Counted from the first letter of the stretch, positions 1 through 12,640 are shown. The stretch is DNA of 64,000 nucleotides from Cheiracanthium punctorium (GCA_038373885.1 JAWZYV010013175.1:1578533-1642532), one strand, 5' to 3'. The notes: generated by a model from the sequence alone, not told the origin. Program-made: numbers and translations.

Positions 1-110
1 TTTTTTTTAGATTGACGAAATTGTTCGGGGGGGCACAGAGGGACACGTGACCCCCTCTGCCCACCCCCAACCGACGCTACGCCTATAGTTCATATGTTAA
101 ATGAATCATG
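1..110. repeat. End of a G-tract MITE-like repeat
   Basis: A C/G-run segment finishing in 'cgacgctacgcctatag'. The same CTACGCC-type terminus is seen at other short repeats in this window (54,438 and 59,460), so this is probably the right-hand end of a non-autonomous DNA element whose left end lies outside the window. Confidence 0.4.
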
Positions 111-282
111 TTGGCGTTTTTACCGTTCGCGTGTTTTCCGTTCGCGTTTTTTCCGCACACCGAAGAGAATTATTGTAAGCAAACTATTGAGGTGCTAAAA
201 TACAGAGGGGGCGAATTATATAGTTCGCCCCTTCTACTCATTTACCGAGGGGGCGATAAGCCCCCACCCTGTTGGCACGTGC

Positions 283-617
283 CTGAACTGAAGGCTAAGT
301 GAAAATACAAGTGTTTCTAATTGGGGGGGGGGGCATTCAGAGTATAAAGCATGTTAGTGTAAAAATCATACGAACAAAAAAAAGACCGAAAAACAAATCA
401 AATACTAATTCACTTCACCAAAAGGCGCTCTTTCGGATGCGCACTCCTTCCTTTCATTTTTTATTTCAAGGCTCCCCCCCTCACACACACACTCATCCAG
501 AAAGACAAACCCCTTCAATATTGTGCGTTTTTTTCCGGTGCGCTTTTTTCCGGTGCGTTTTTTTCCGACTGCGCTTTTTTCCGGTGCGCTTTTTTCCGGC
601 TGCGCTTTTTTCCGCCC
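283..617 (+). repeat. Repeat family A, copy 1
   Basis: One of five related copies (also 10,816-11,203; 12,723-12,972 inverted; 13,070-13,287; 13,975-14,312). Shared landmarks are a long G run followed by 'cattcagagt', a C run near the far end, and a terminal 'caatattgtgcg' leading into T-rich 'ttttttccg' blocks. The segment at 283-310 is found inverted at about 12,945-12,972. No coding capacity is seen, and short frames across it are low-complexity translations. Confidence 0.6.
523..617. repeat. Short minisatellite, unit like tgcgcttttttccgg
   Basis: About six tandem units of 15-16 bases. It expands the end motif of repeat family A; other copies of the family carry only one or two units. Confidence 0.75.
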
Positions 618-1690
618 ACCCAGAAGAATCACTTATCTTTCTAGAGTTCAATATTTTGTTGGATTTTTGAAGTACAGGTATTTATTTGCACAAAAGACCG
701 TCCAAGAGCCAGCAAGCACATCTGGCTGATTACAGCTGGGCTGTTTTCTGGGAAAATCCACGAGAGGGAAGAGAAGCGCTAATTGATCGTCTCTCGTGAA
801 GATTTTTCGGAAGACTGAATACAACGATGCAATTTTCAACCGATCCCTCGCCCCCCGTGGATACAGAAAGAGGGTGTTCGGAAAACTTCCTCAAACATGG
901 GGTAGACATTTTTTTCGAGGAAAATCCAGTACACGGGAATGATATATAGTCAGTCCTCGCAATTAGCGAGCGCCCCATCCCCTCTCACAGAATTCAAAGG
1001 AATTGTGTGAGAATGGATTCTTGAATTCTGTGGAAAGGACTTGCAGAGGGCAATACAGCTTCGTTTTACAACTTCCTGGTTTACACCAGCCCAGAAAATT
1101 ACTGAGAAAGCAATGAAAAGGAAGAAAAACTCCAATTATACCCGTTGAACCTGAACCTATAATGAATTGTCTACTTGGTTGGTTTATCAGCATTTTCTAA
1201 ATTCGTTCTCAAACGTGAACTGCTCACCCATTTATTGTTGTCTTTTTTGGGGGGAGTTACGTTGCGTTCAAATTTTCATTTTAACTAGGTTAATGTGACT
1301 TGTAAATATATAATTTTGTGAATAGTGTTTAAGTTTCTATATTTTATGTATGTTTAATTTTATGTTTATAAATTTTATTTAACGAATACAATTACCAAAA
1401 TGGGCCTAAATCAAAGAACCGAAGGTATGTTTAACTTATGTGTATATTTTTTTCTCTTTCTTAAATGTAATATAAAACCAAAAATAATTGAACAGTATGT
1501 AAGATATTACAAAAATTAGTTTTATGCGTGATTTCCCCCCCCCCCCCACACACACACGAATCTCGATGAAAGTGAAAGTTTATTTTTGTAATAGTTATAG
1601 TATTTTACGATCTCAAAGAAAACAGCAACAAATAAGAATACGAGTTTTGTTTTAAAATATAAGTAACCGGATTATCTAAATACAAATTTA
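618..1690. other. No recognisable feature
   Basis: Moderately complex sequence to about 1,200 and AT-rich after that, with a C run and (CA)n near 1,540. No gene, RNA gene or known element end was recognised. Confidence 0.4.
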
Positions 1691-2480
1691 ATGATTTTTT
1701 GAAAATCGCCTTTTCCCAAAGGGGGACAGGGGGCAAAACGGGTATTTCACAAATTTTTAATATTGATTTCATATCTCAAATTAAAAAAACAGACATTCAC
1801 AGGATTTTTTGTTTGAAAATATAAAAAAAACAGGAAAAGCGGGAAAAAAAATTGGGTGATTCTTCGAAATTTACCTTGAGGTGTCGGGTCAAAATGAATT
1901 TCTCACATATCCTTCATATCTTACAGGGGAAAAAAAAAGATATTAAGACCTAAGAAAAACCTAAAGAAAAATTTAAGGATTTTTTAAAGATTGCCTCCCC
2001 AAGGGATGCTGCACTGGGGGGGGGCAAAATGTTTTGTACATATATATTTAACATATCCTTTGTATTGAAAAAAAGAACATTCATATGATTTTTATTTTAA
2101 AATACAACAAAAAAGAATATCCAAAAAGAAATTTTAGGAAAGGTAGGGGATAGCAAGTTGGCAAAACAAAGAAAAACAAATGAAGTATAAGATTTTTATT
2201 TTTATTTTGCTTTAAAATGTAATAAACAATAACGTCTAAAAGATATTAGGATTTTTTGTCGCCCTTATGGGGGAGTGGAGGGAGCCAAAACATGTTTTCC
2301 AAATATCATTCATATCTCAAAGAAAAAAAAAAGCAGATACTCTTTATTTTTTAATGAAATATTTAGATTAGTTAAAATATGTGTTAATTTTAAAAATAAG
2401 TTTTGCTATGTCACTTTCTTCAAACATTCAACTATTAACATACGTCAAAAAATAGTAAGGCTGTCTAAGCCCCCCCCCCT
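1690..2480. repeat. Degenerate tandem repeat, ~270-290 bp monomer
   Basis: Three successive segments begin near 1,695, 1,985 and 2,255. Each has the order 'gggggcaaaa' or similar, then 'catatct' or 'catatcc', then an A run, then 'cattca..gattttt'. They read as decayed tandem copies of one unit. Confidence 0.5.
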
Positions 2481-2514
2481 CCCGAAGAATATACATTTTG
2501 TATGGCAAAATTAT

Positions 2515-2888
2515 TACATACGTAGCTCTAAACGACACATTTAGTGACGTAAGCTGTCCTCCCTTTGCAAATAAATAAATCATTAGCTTTTAAAATGAAA
2601 TGTCGTTAATTTAAATATACAAGTACAACGTTGTGCTCTTACCAAAACATAGGAACTAAATTAATTTGGCAAGCCGTTACGTGATCTTCCTTCTTGACAC
2701 AATGACACCCTCAATTATTGAATCGTTCTTTATACAACTAGTCCCACCAGTGGCGTATGAAGACTTCCTTCAAGGGGGGGGGTTATAGACATAACTTTGT
2801 GTTAAAATGCCTTGTTCTTGTATATTTAAATTATTGTATGGGAGGACAGCTTACGTCACTAAATGTGTCGTTTAGAGCTACGTATGTA
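2515..2888. repeat. MITE-like element with perfect 49-bp inverted ends
   Basis: Positions 2,515-2,563 and 2,840-2,888 are exact reverse complements. They enclose about 276 bp that includes a G run. The motif 'gtgtcgttta.ggctac' recurs near 35,549-35,572, so the family has other members. No target duplication was identified. Confidence 0.65.
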
Positions 2889-4435
2889 TTTAAGCTAAAA
2901 AATGAAAATTTATGGGTATTTTGTTAAAAAAATTTTGAAAAAGGGGGGGGGGTTGAGGGACTAGAAACGGTGCAATAACGCCACCGAAAAGGAAAGCCCT
3001 CTCAACATCACAATGTTAATCAGGGAGAGAGCATAGCATTGTTTAGTCCAAGGCTGAAAGAGCCGAACGTCTCTTCCTGAGAAAACTTAAATTTAAAAAT
3101 GTGAGGTATTACCCAATATTAAACCCGTGTTTTATCTGTCATGCAACGGAGGAGACTGTGTCTGAATCTGAAAATAAAATTAAAAGAATTTCTGTGTTAT
3201 TTACTTTCTCTTTCTAAGTTCTGGGGTTTATATTCAACAATTATAAGAAAGTTGGGAGCATTTGAAACGCAACCAACCATTAAAAAAAAAAAAAAAAAAA
3301 CGATTTGTGAAAGAGGAAAATTAAGAACTTATTAAGTACTAATAGTTTTGTTGAAAAAGTTACATAATGAAATAATTCTTGGAATTGAAAAATATTTTTA
3401 TCTATTAAAATTTTTTGTTTCATCAGTGAAAAAGATTCAATTCATAAAAGTGACCGTACATGTAAAACTAGCAAGAAATAAATGAAAGTTTATAAGCTAA
3501 TAAAGTTTTATTCTATAATATGTCTCTCTCTCTATATATGTGAATAATTTTAAGAAATGCGTTATAGAGAATTGTGTATCCTCAAAAACTACAGCAATAA
3601 ATATTGAATGAGAAATTTATTGTTTATATTAGGGTATTCTAAATACATAGGTAAGTGTATTTACCAGTTCAAGGAAATTTTTTGTTTCGCATATTTTTCT
3701 ATGAATTTAGTAGCATTAAAAAAATACTTTTCTAATTTCTAAAAACATTTAAATTTCTAAATATTTTTTAAAGAAAAGTATATTATAAATACATTTGTAT
3801 CAATTTATAATATACTTTTCTAATATTTGAGGTTTTAAAATATTATCACTTAACAAAATCTTTAATCAAACAAACAAATTTAAAATTTAACAAAATCCTC
3901 TTATATATCCTATTATGTTGAATTTATCATTCAGAATACTCTTTTGATAAAAATATTGTCATTCTAAAAGGTAACTGTATCTTTCTTACAATGAAAAATG
4001 AATTTCATTTTATAGTAATACCTAGTACTTTTCTTTGCTATAATTAAAAAAAAAAAAAGATGCTCTATCCTTAGAATATTCTTGTCACACATATGTAGGC
4101 ATTGTTAAACTTTATTTCCTTTGAAAAACAGAGTTCAATTTTTGTCATTTACCCCTGGAATGGCCAATGTTGCTTCCGAGGACGGGGGTGTTTGAATGCA
4201 CCGTCTGGGTACAGCTTTGCTTTGTGATTGCGATAGCTTTCACAGAACCCATATTTAACTTGTTCGCTTTCACTAGAAAAAAAAAAGGCACAAAAAAGTA
4301 TGTAATCACTTCTGTAATCATCCTGCTGTATTCATATATATTTTTAATGCTATTTATATTAGAAATAAGGTATGTATTTTGTAGATGCAATTAAGTGGAT
4401 ACAATATTTTTTTTTAATTAAGGTAGAAACGTATT
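2889..4435. other. AT-rich, no gene recognised
   Basis: Contains homopolymer A and G runs and AT-rich sequence. The short open frames here (for example around 3,141 and 4,167) have no recognisable domain and look fortuitous. Confidence 0.4.
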
Positions 4436-4439
4436 TTAA

Positions 4440-4715
4440 CCCATTCGTGCCTGGATATTTTTGCGATTTTCTTCGATTTTTGCTAACACCAGCAGTAATT
4501 GATAAATTTCTGATGTCAACATTTTGAACAAGGGATGATTTCATTTAAAATCATTGTGTATAAAAATTGAAATGTCAACATCCTACTTGGCCATATTAAA
4601 ATATATTGTGGAATTGAGGTTCAATACTCGCTAATGAAGGCTAGGAAAAATAAATAACGTTTTCGACTGATAGCGAAAATGCCGTCCCAAAAAAGGGACG
4701 CTAGGCATAAATGGG
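4440..4715 (-). mobile_element. piggyBac-like 276-bp MITE, copy 1 (TTAA target)
   Basis: Non-autonomous element with ends CCCATTCGTGCCTGG and, inverted, CCCATTTATGCCTAG. TTAA is intact on the left and decayed to TTTT on the right. It has the same length as, and opposite orientation to, the copies at 5,039-5,314 and 37,995-38,270. The TTAA target and CCC-starting ends are those of the piggyBac superfamily; the assignment of the mobilising transposase is inference. Confidence 0.75.
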
Positions 4716-5038
4716 TTTTTAAAAAAAAACCTCTCAGTTAAACGAGTTTTGACCGAGGTTCCCGTTCGGACATCCAATTATTTTTCATTTATTTATTTAT
4801 TTTTTTTAACTTTTTTGGTTCTCATGATTTTTCTCATGCTTTCAGAGCTCACTTTCCCAATTTATTTTTATCATAGAGGTATTAAAACTGAATTAGTTTC
4901 AACAATACTTCAATAATTAGCAGTAGTTGTCAGTAGCGTATGTATAGGCTTTCATTTCGAGGAGAGGGGGACGATTCGATATTTTAAACTTTATTGTTCT
5001 AAAGTTAAAAGAAATGTTTCAAAATAGCTCCTTTTTAA

Positions 5039-5314
5039 CCCATTTATGCCTAGTGTCCCTTTTTTGCGACGGCATTTTCGCTATTAGTTGAAAACGTTAT
5101 TTATTTTCCCTAGCCTTTATTCATGAGTATTGAGCCTCAACTCTACAAAATATTTTAGCATGACCAAGTAGGATGTTGATATTTTGATTTTTATGCATAA
5201 AGATTTTAAACGAAATTATCCCTTGTTCAAGAAGTTGACATCAGAAATTTATCTATTATTACTGTTATCAGTAAAAATCGAAGAAAGTCGCAAAAATATC
5301 CAGGCACAAATGGG
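5039..5314 (+). mobile_element. piggyBac-like 276-bp MITE, copy 2
   Basis: Flanked by TTAA on both sides (5,035-5,038 and 5,315-5,318). Ends are CCCATTTATGCCTAG and, inverted, CCCATTTGTGCCTGG. It is nearly identical to the copy at 37,995-38,270 and has no coding content. Confidence 0.85.
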
Positions 5315-5499
5315 TTAATAATTGCTTTACATTTCTTGGGGGGGGGACCGCCGCCCTCCTCAAACACTCCCCTGGTAGTTGTTTATTAGTGCAATAGTTT
5401 TTTCTAATTAAGATATCAATAGTTTTCTCTAATTAGGATATAAATATCCTTAAATATGAATGTAATGCAAACTGAATCTGTTAGCAAAATTTGTCTCCT

Positions 5500-5850
5500 A
5501 AAAGTAGCGAAAAAAGTAGCGAAGAAAGAGCGAAGTAGAGAAAACAAGAGAAAAAGTAGCAAAGTAGCGACTACATTTCAAAAGTAGTATAGCTAACTAC
5601 ATTTTTCAAAAAGTAGTTGTAGTTGTAGTTAGCTACATTTTTCGAAAAGTAGCGGTAGTTGTAGTTCACTACAAAAAAAAAAAAAAAAAAAAAAATTAGT
5701 TTTTTTCCCACCACTGCAAAAAAGTTGGTGGTGAGGTGTAATGAAGCACTAAAAGAAAAAAGTATTTATTCATCTTAAAAATGCAGTTTAAATAGTTACA
5801 AAAACCTTGAGGATTACTCAAAAACTATTTAAATATGCATATATATCTAA
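5500..5850. repeat. Repeat sharing two blocks with 34,150-34,650
   Basis: The first block is rich in 'gtagc' and 'agctac' words and ends in a poly-A run. The second, near 5,722-5,845, contains 'ttggtggtgaggtgtaatga' and recurs near 34,532-34,650. Both blocks occur in the same order in the two places, so this is one dispersed family, unclassified. Confidence 0.6.
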
Positions 5851-7472
5851 TCTAATTCTAATATATAAAATTCTCCTGTCCCAGTGTTAGTCACCTAACT
5901 CCTCCGAAACCACTCGACCAATTTTAATGAAATTTTCTATGTATATTCGTTAGGTCATAGAATAGGTTTTTAACTATGTCTCATACCCCTAAGTCATAAG
6001 GGCGGTCCACCCCAAAATGTTTAGCCCCCGAGTGCTATTCATTTCAATCAGGATTTCTGTGTAGACATTAGCGTGTCGAATCACTTTTCAAATATGTTTG
6101 CCAGATAATCTGGAGAGGGGGGGGGAAAGTTAATAAAATGTTGAAAGTCGCACAAGGTTTGCAATTTTTGATAATGGATCGCTAAATGTGGTGCCAAAAC
6201 GCGACAATTTATTATAAATATATTTCGCGTATAGTTAGAAAACGCATGGCGTATATTGTAAAAGAGTTTTATTATTCGATTTTAATATAGATTTCTACTC
6301 CGAAGAAGTTCTCTGTGGAACAAGAAAGGAAAACACGGTACACTCGTGGATTATGATGCCCATTCCAAACAGCATTTAAAATGTCTTTGCGGTATAGTTG
6401 GAATATGCCTACAGGAAGAACATGCCTGGCGAAGATTGTAAAACAATTTCAGTAGGCGATTTTAAGATAGATTTCGATTCCAAAGATGCGTTTTATGGTA
6501 CAAGAAAGAGTTGATTCCTATTTTAACATCCCCACTCTCGCCAACCTAAAAAATCCCCGTACTTTGGCGAGCTTTGCAGTCATGGGTCTCTGGGAGTTAT
6601 GCACAAGTTTTAACGGTACTTACGTATTATCCCGGCGGTCCGGCAGGACAAACAATTTTTCACCAAGATAAATGCAGGGCACATGAAATTGTTGATGGTT
6701 TGGAATACGATTGTACGATACGGTAAGTACCGTTTCAACGCTCCCAAAAGAACCAGATGAAAACTAAAGTAAACAAACTAGCGATAAACGCACCAGTTAA
6801 GGAATCTGAAGACACTTAATTATTAAAACTACATTAATTGGCAATTCAAAATAAATAAAAATGTAACGGCTTGCTTTACTTACATGTTGTTCCAAATCGC
6901 CATTTTATTTCTAAATTACGATTGCCACATTAATGCAAAAAATCGTCATGGTAACTGCATATGTTTAATGATCGCCACCTTGGCGAGAGTCGAGGCGTTA
7001 AAGTAGGAATCAACCCAAGAAAGACAAACAGGTACATTCATGGATTATGATGCACATTCGAAACAATATATAAAACGATGAAGTACATTTGTAATATACT
7101 TGGCGAAGATTGTAAAATAGTTTTAGTAGGCGATTTTAAGATAGATTTCGATTCCAAAGATGGGTTTTACGAAACAAGCAAGAAAAATACAGCACAGTCA
7201 TGAATAATAATACACTTTTGAAACTTAATGGAATAAGTAAGAAAAATAGGGACAACGTATAACTAATAATACGATTTTAATATATAGCACTATAATGTGT
7301 ATTTAAAACCTGAAAGAGTTTCAGATTTTCATCCTTTTTTCTTTCCGAACATGTACCCTGTAAGGAAAGTATTGTAATCATGAAAAAATTCGACTTCGAG
7401 ATTTTGATGTATTAACACGTTTTGAGGTCTTCAGAATTCATTTATGCTATTTTTACGAGATGTATGTTTGTT

Positions 7473-7477
<5 letters not shown>

Positions 7478-7535
<58 letters not shown>
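7478..7535. repeat. (TG)n microsatellite
   Basis: About 28 uninterrupted TG units inside the Helitron, between its two internal direct copies. Confidence 0.97.
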
Positions 7536-7540
<5 letters not shown>

Positions 7541-9280
7541 AGTGAACACGATAGCTCCTAAACGGGGCATTCGATTGAGCTCAAATTGGGTATATATGTT
7601 ATAAACCACCATCGTAAGACCGACATTGATTTTGATGTGTATAGAACTTATAGTTTTTCTACTGGGCTACTACAAAGATTTCTTTTACATTATGGCTTAT
7701 GGGGGTGAAATTCTTGAAAGTGCTCTAGCGTTTAAACGGTACATTCGATGGAACTCATATTGGGTATATCTAATAAATAAAATTAGTTACCATACTCCTC
7801 CAAAACGGCTCGACCGATTTTAAAGAAATTTTATATGTATATTCGTTAGGTCTGCGAATATGATTTTGTCTCATACCCCTAAGTCACAAGGGCGGTCCAC
7901 CTCAAAATTTTTAGCACCAGAGTGCTAATAAGTTCAATCAGGATTTTTGTCTAGGCATTAGCGCATCGAGTCCCTTTTCAAATGTGTTTGCCAGATAACG
8001 TGGAGAGGGGGGGGGGCGTTAATAAAATGTTGAAAGTCGCACACGGATTTGCAATTTTTGATAATGGATCGCTAAATGGGGAGCCAAAACGTGACAATTT
8101 ATTATAAATATATTTCGAGTATAGTTAGAAAACGCCTGGCGTATATTGTAACACAGTTTTATTAGGCGATTTTAATATTGATTTCTATTCTGAAGAAGTG
8201 TTTTGTGGAACAAGAAAGGAAAACACTCTAAACTCATGGATTATGATTCCCATTTCATGTCTTTGCGGCATAGTTGGAATATGCCTGGCGAAGATTGTAA
8301 AACAGTTTCAGTAGGCGATTTTAAGATAGATTTCGATTCCAAAGATGTGTTTTATGGTACAAGAAAGAGTTGATTCCTATTTTAACGCCCCCCCACTCTA
8401 GCCAACCTAAAAAATCCCCGTACTTTGGCGAGCTTTGCAGTCATGGGTCTCTGGGAGTAATGCACAAGTTTCAACGGTACTTACGTATTATCCCGGCGGT
8501 CCTTCAAGACAAGCAATTTTCACCAAGATAAATGCCGGGCTCATGAAATTGTTGATGGTTTGGAATACGATTGGCAATAGTTTGCCAGCAAATTTGACGA
8601 AAAAGTAGTTTGGCGGAAGTGACCGCCGGCATAATACGTACGTACCGTTTCGGCGCTCCCAAAAGAACTAGATGAAAACTAAAGTAAACAAATTAGCGAT
8701 AAACGCACCAGTTAAGGAATTTGAAGACACTTTATTATTACAACTACATTAATTGGCAATCCAAAATAAATAAAAATGTAACGGCATGCTGTGCTTACAT
8801 GTTGTTCCAAATCGCCATTTTAATTCTAAATTATGATTGCCACATAAATGCAAAAAATTGTCATTGTAACTGCATATTTTTAATGATCGCCACCTTGGCG
8901 AGAGTCGAGGCGTTAAAGTAGGAATCAACCCAAGAAAGACATACATGGTATACGCATGTATTATGATGCGCATTCGAAACAATATATAGAACGATGAAGT
9001 GTAGTTGTAATATACTTGGCGAATATTGTAAAATAGTTTTAGTAGACGATTTTAAGATAGATTTCGATTCCAAAGATGGGTTTTACGAAACAAGAAAAAA
9101 AAATACAGCACAGTCATGAATAATATACACTTTCCAACTTAATGGAATATGAGAGAAAAATAGGGACGACGCATAAATTATGATACGATTTTAATATATA
9201 GCGCTATAGTGCGTATTTAAAATCTGAAAATGTTTCAGATTTTCATCCTTTTATTATTATTTTTTTTTGACAAAATTTTT

Positions 9281-9370
9281 TATGGAATGACTATGAATAA
9301 GTCTCAAGGCCAAACTATGTTTGTTTGTGGCTTAGATTTGAGCACGCCATGTTTTTCACACGGACAATTG
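9281..9370 (+). pseudogene. Helitron Pif1-type helicase, C-terminal fragment
   Basis: A 30-residue stretch inside an otherwise uninformative frame reads YGMTMNKSQGQT followed by a segment ending CFSHGQL. This matches the late helicase motifs of Helitron Rep-Hel proteins, where 'MTINKSQGQT' and 'SHGQLYVALSR' are typical. The sequence diverges right after SHGQL and stops at 9,412, and the rest of the protein is missing. It lies about 330 bp upstream of the Helitron 3' hairpin, as expected for the C-terminus of the element's protein. Confidence 0.75.
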
Positions 9371-9698
9371 CATGATCTCGAGTGGGCAAACCATGCAGTT
9401 TTTTTGTGTTAGCTAAAAATATTGTTCACTCTATTCCGTTAAGGGATTGATATTATTTTTTAGTAAAATTATTGTAATTAGCGATATATATAAATGTAAA
9501 GAATAAATTACAATGGATTAAAAATATAAATGTTTGGTATTGTGTTATTTTTATATTCCAGCATGGTTCACAGCGCTCCATGCCTCTTCCACTCATATAC
9601 CACATCCTCACACACTTACAATAAGTTAGTCATTTCTTTCTACTAAAATAATCCTAGGAATAATTTATATGGCAAAACAACGTTTGCCGGGTCAGCTA

Positions 9699-9699
<1 letters not shown>

Positions 9700-9735
<36 letters not shown>

Positions 9736-10815
9736 TGAAGGTATAATTCCGTAGTCTTGTACTTTTAAATTCAAATATTTTTCACCTTTCTCCAACCCTC
9801 CCCCCCCCCCCCCCCCCTCCCACTACCACCACCACCACCACCACCAAAAAAAGTTTTAACTGTCAGCAAAATTTGGCTGAAATACACACTTTGTACACTT
9901 GATCTCTTTCTGAAAGTAGCCTGATAAGATTGAAATGATTGATTTTAAACTGTATCATTGGCTTAATTTACCTATATTATTATAAACATAATATGATAAT
10001 AGCCAGTAGATAACATCATCATGACAATCTTTTCAAAGGAAATTAATGCTGAACAAATAGGGAGAAGACTTTGAGCTTTAATGTTAAACTTACTTTACAA
10101 AACAACAGATAATGTAGCATTACCGTGGCGAACAAATAAAAGAGTGTTGCTGAGTGAGAGAAAGTTGTGTTGCTGAGATTAAAAATTATAAAAATTATTG
10201 AGACTAGATTATGTTAAACTTGTCTGAATGAGAAAAGGGTTAATTTTGATAATTAGTATTAAAGAAATATTTTTCTCTTCCAATTACCTACCCATCGAGA
10301 GACGAAGACATGCGGCTTCCCCTAATTTAACGCGCACATACACCGCCTGCACACGGTGATTCTTGATCAGTGCAGAATCAATTAGGAAGTTCAAACGCAC
10401 TATTATTTCTCGAAAAACTAATCCGAGAATTTATTAAAATGTTATTCCTTTTTTCAAGTATTGTCCCCCACCCCCCTTAGAGAGAAATAGAAGCACTATA
10501 AAATTAAAAAAAAAAAAATGTTTTATTAAAGATATAAGAATCACAAAAAAGCTAAAAATTTCAATTGTCTTTGCAATAACAAACATCCCACTCTACTGCA
10601 ATCAAATAATGATGTAAATAGGGCAATAAAATTTGCGTCTTTTCATAATTTGTTTACTGTAATACCCCTCCCTTTGAGATGTGCATTTATATGAAAATCA
10701 TTTTGAGTACGAGAATACTTAGAAAATTTTAAATTTTCGTGCTGTACTTCTAAAAACTATCAATTACTTTGACATTGTGACTGGGATCATCATTCTAACA
10801 TAGTATTACTGTGAG
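9700..10815. other. Microsatellites, otherwise nothing recognised
   Basis: Contains (AT)n at about 9,700-9,733, a C run and (CCA)n at about 9,800-9,845, then AT-rich sequence with no recognisable gene or element end. Confidence 0.5.
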
Positions 10816-11203
10816 ACAGTGGCGTAGCCAGAAATTTTTCATACGGGGGGGGGGGAGAGGGTCATTCAGAGTGTGAAAAATTTAGTATGAAACTGATACG
10901 AAAAATTAACAATATTTAAAAAAATCATAAAACGGCAAAGGGAAATGAGGCGTTTCGGACGGCCATGGGCTACTCTGCATAGTGTATACTTACAAATCAG
11001 GCCACTGCTCTTAGAAAAATTGTTTGTATGGCAATTTTCAATAGAGATAAATACAAAATACACTAATGTACCTCTGTTTACGCCCTTTTGGACGCCCACT
11101 TGTTTCTCACATTTTTTTTTTTTAAAGTCACGCCCCCCCCCCCTCTTCTCAAAATACACACCCATTCAATATTGTGCGCTTTTTCCGGGTGCGCTTTTTT
11201 CCG
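10816..11203 (+). repeat. Repeat family A, copy 2
   Basis: Begins 'cagtggcgtagccagaaatt', a terminus seen on several short repeats here, and runs through a G run and 'cattcagagt' to 'gcgcttttttccg'. It shares an internal stretch ('gaggcgtttcggacggccat') with the copies at 13,070 and 13,975. Confidence 0.65.
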
Positions 11204-11740
11204 TGATTCATTTTCTGAGACAGACTTCACTTGCTCGATAGATACTTTCCTAAAGACAAGTATGAACGAAAACCGATATTTTAAAACAAACTACTTTTGC
11301 GTATGTCCCCCCCCCCTTTTATAGAAAAATAATAATTTAATTTTTTATGAATCAGTTGCATATTAAGTTACAGAATTATTTTGAAATTTCTAATACTGAT
11401 AATTTAGTATGTGCTCTTTGAATTTCTTTATTTTTTAAAGCTGTTCTACCTGAATAGTAATCGCCGTCACAGGACTTTTGAACAGCTTTAAAAATTAACC
11501 AGTGATGTTAAATGCCCGAAAATAATAATAGTAGTAATAATAATAATGCTTCTTCACCCGATGCACTATGGACTGGCACAAACAGTAAAGCGCTATGTCA
11601 CATGCAACTGGCAGAAAAAAAAATTCATAAGCAAACAAATCGTCTTCAAAAATGGGCTGATAATTTAACCGTTTTTCGAAATATTGCGAAATTCTCTACG
11701 TTTAGCATTTTCCTGAGTATTCTGTTCTGTAATTCTTATA
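11204..11740. other. No recognisable gene
   Basis: AT-rich with an (AAT)n-like stretch near 11,520. An open frame starting there runs into the Tc1 relic and translates to low-complexity Asn/Ser, so it is not called as a gene. Confidence 0.4.
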
Positions 11741-12330
11741 CACTACTGGCCAAAAGTATTGCAAGTTATAGAAATCTAACTCTTTTTAAGATTATGCCCC
11801 TTCTCCCTCGTCAAAAAGAAAAATCAATATAATTGATATTTTTTAATGTCAACATATCAGATTAATTACTTCAAAGACAAAGTTAAAGAACAAAAATAAT
11901 TATTTAATTTATTAAAAAGTAGCATAAAAATACATACATTATTACAGAAATCATAATCCATTTTGGATCGTCGGAATAAAGAATTAATTTCAAGTTATTC
12001 TACAAAAAGAGGATAATAAATGAATGCAATTGAACTAAAGATCATTTATTATGTTGCTGAGCAGCCTTGACTTTGATCACAACAGCCACTCTTTTAGATA
12101 TGGAATCCACAATGTTTTACAACACTTCTTTCGATGTTTCATGGTGGCAACTTAAATTATTGGTTCCTGAAGCTCTAATTTTGTTTTTCGGTGATTTTCA
12201 GATGTATTGTTTTCGATTATACTAATAATCAAAAATATTTAAATCTGGCAAATTTCATGTCCATTCTTTTTGGGCTTATTCTTGAAAAGATGATTAGATT
12301 TCTCAAACTTCAATACTTTTGGCCATTCTA
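11741..12330 (-). mobile_element. Tc1/mariner relic
   Basis: The left end is CACTACTGGCCAAAAGTATTG preceded by TA, written here with its first 20 bases matching Tc1-type ends. The right end has the inverted 'caatacttttggcca' and then decays. A transposase C-terminal fragment is present on the minus strand. The element is too short (about 590 bp) for a full transposase gene. Confidence 0.65.
12042..12143 (-). pseudogene. Tc1-type transposase, C-terminal fragment
   Basis: Minus-strand codons read a decayed version of the Tc1 transposase tail: an acidic start, one in-frame stop, then NIVDSISKRVAVVIKVK and a stop. The intact Tc1 copy at 57,127-58,167 has the homologous tail 'LFESMPRRVAAVIS'. Upstream coding sequence is not recognisable. 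Confidence 0.6.
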
Positions 12331-12499
12331 AATTTTTCCGAGTCGCTAGTGCAATTAATTTTTGTTTTTTTAACTGTTCAATAGTTGCATGACGTTTTAA
12401 GCTGTAAGATTAAAGTTAATTTCATATGACGAAAATTGAATGAATTATCTTTATAAAGATGCTTCATTTCCCCATGTGTTACTTATCAACGTAATACAT

Positions 12500-12640
12500 G
12501 GAGAAATTGCATCTGGAGAAAGTCGTCCAAAACTCCAGACAATTAGATTCGCAGACACGGAAATCTAACGGGTACTCGCGTTACATCAGAAAATAGCCTG
12601 AAACTAGATTGCTAGACTGACAGTCGCGCGGTAGACCAAA
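12500..12640 (-). repeat. SINE relic (family S2)
   Basis: Reverse-complement body motifs resemble those at 42,400-42,545, 14,650-14,800 and 43,842-44,160: a 'cgatctaac'-like word, then a T-rich stretch, then 'tttctcca'. The tRNA-like head is decayed. Confidence 0.4.

Larger units (their letters stand above)
5851..9699 (+). mobile_element. Helitron, decayed, with internal ~1.9-kb duplication
   Basis: The 5' end begins TCTAATTC after an A. The 3' end is CTAG followed by T, preceded by a small hairpin (ggcaaa, loop acaacg, tttgcc at 9,671-9,688) exactly as in Helitrons, which insert between A and T without a target duplication. A Pif1-helicase fragment lies near the 3' end. About 5,890-7,330 and 7,797-9,240 are direct copies of each other, joined by a spacer with a long (TG)n tract, so the element carries a tandem duplication. 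No Rep/HUH nuclease domain was found and the element cannot be autonomous. Confidence 0.75.

Noticed and set aside
10866..11165. Overlapping frames on both strands in repeat family A
   Set aside because: The same frames recur with disruptions in the other copies and have low-complexity composition, as expected for a non-coding repeat.
11512..11832. 106-codon frame with Asn/Ser-rich start
   Set aside because: It begins in an (AAT)n-like tract and runs across the left end of the Tc1 relic, so it joins unrelated sequences and has no domain.
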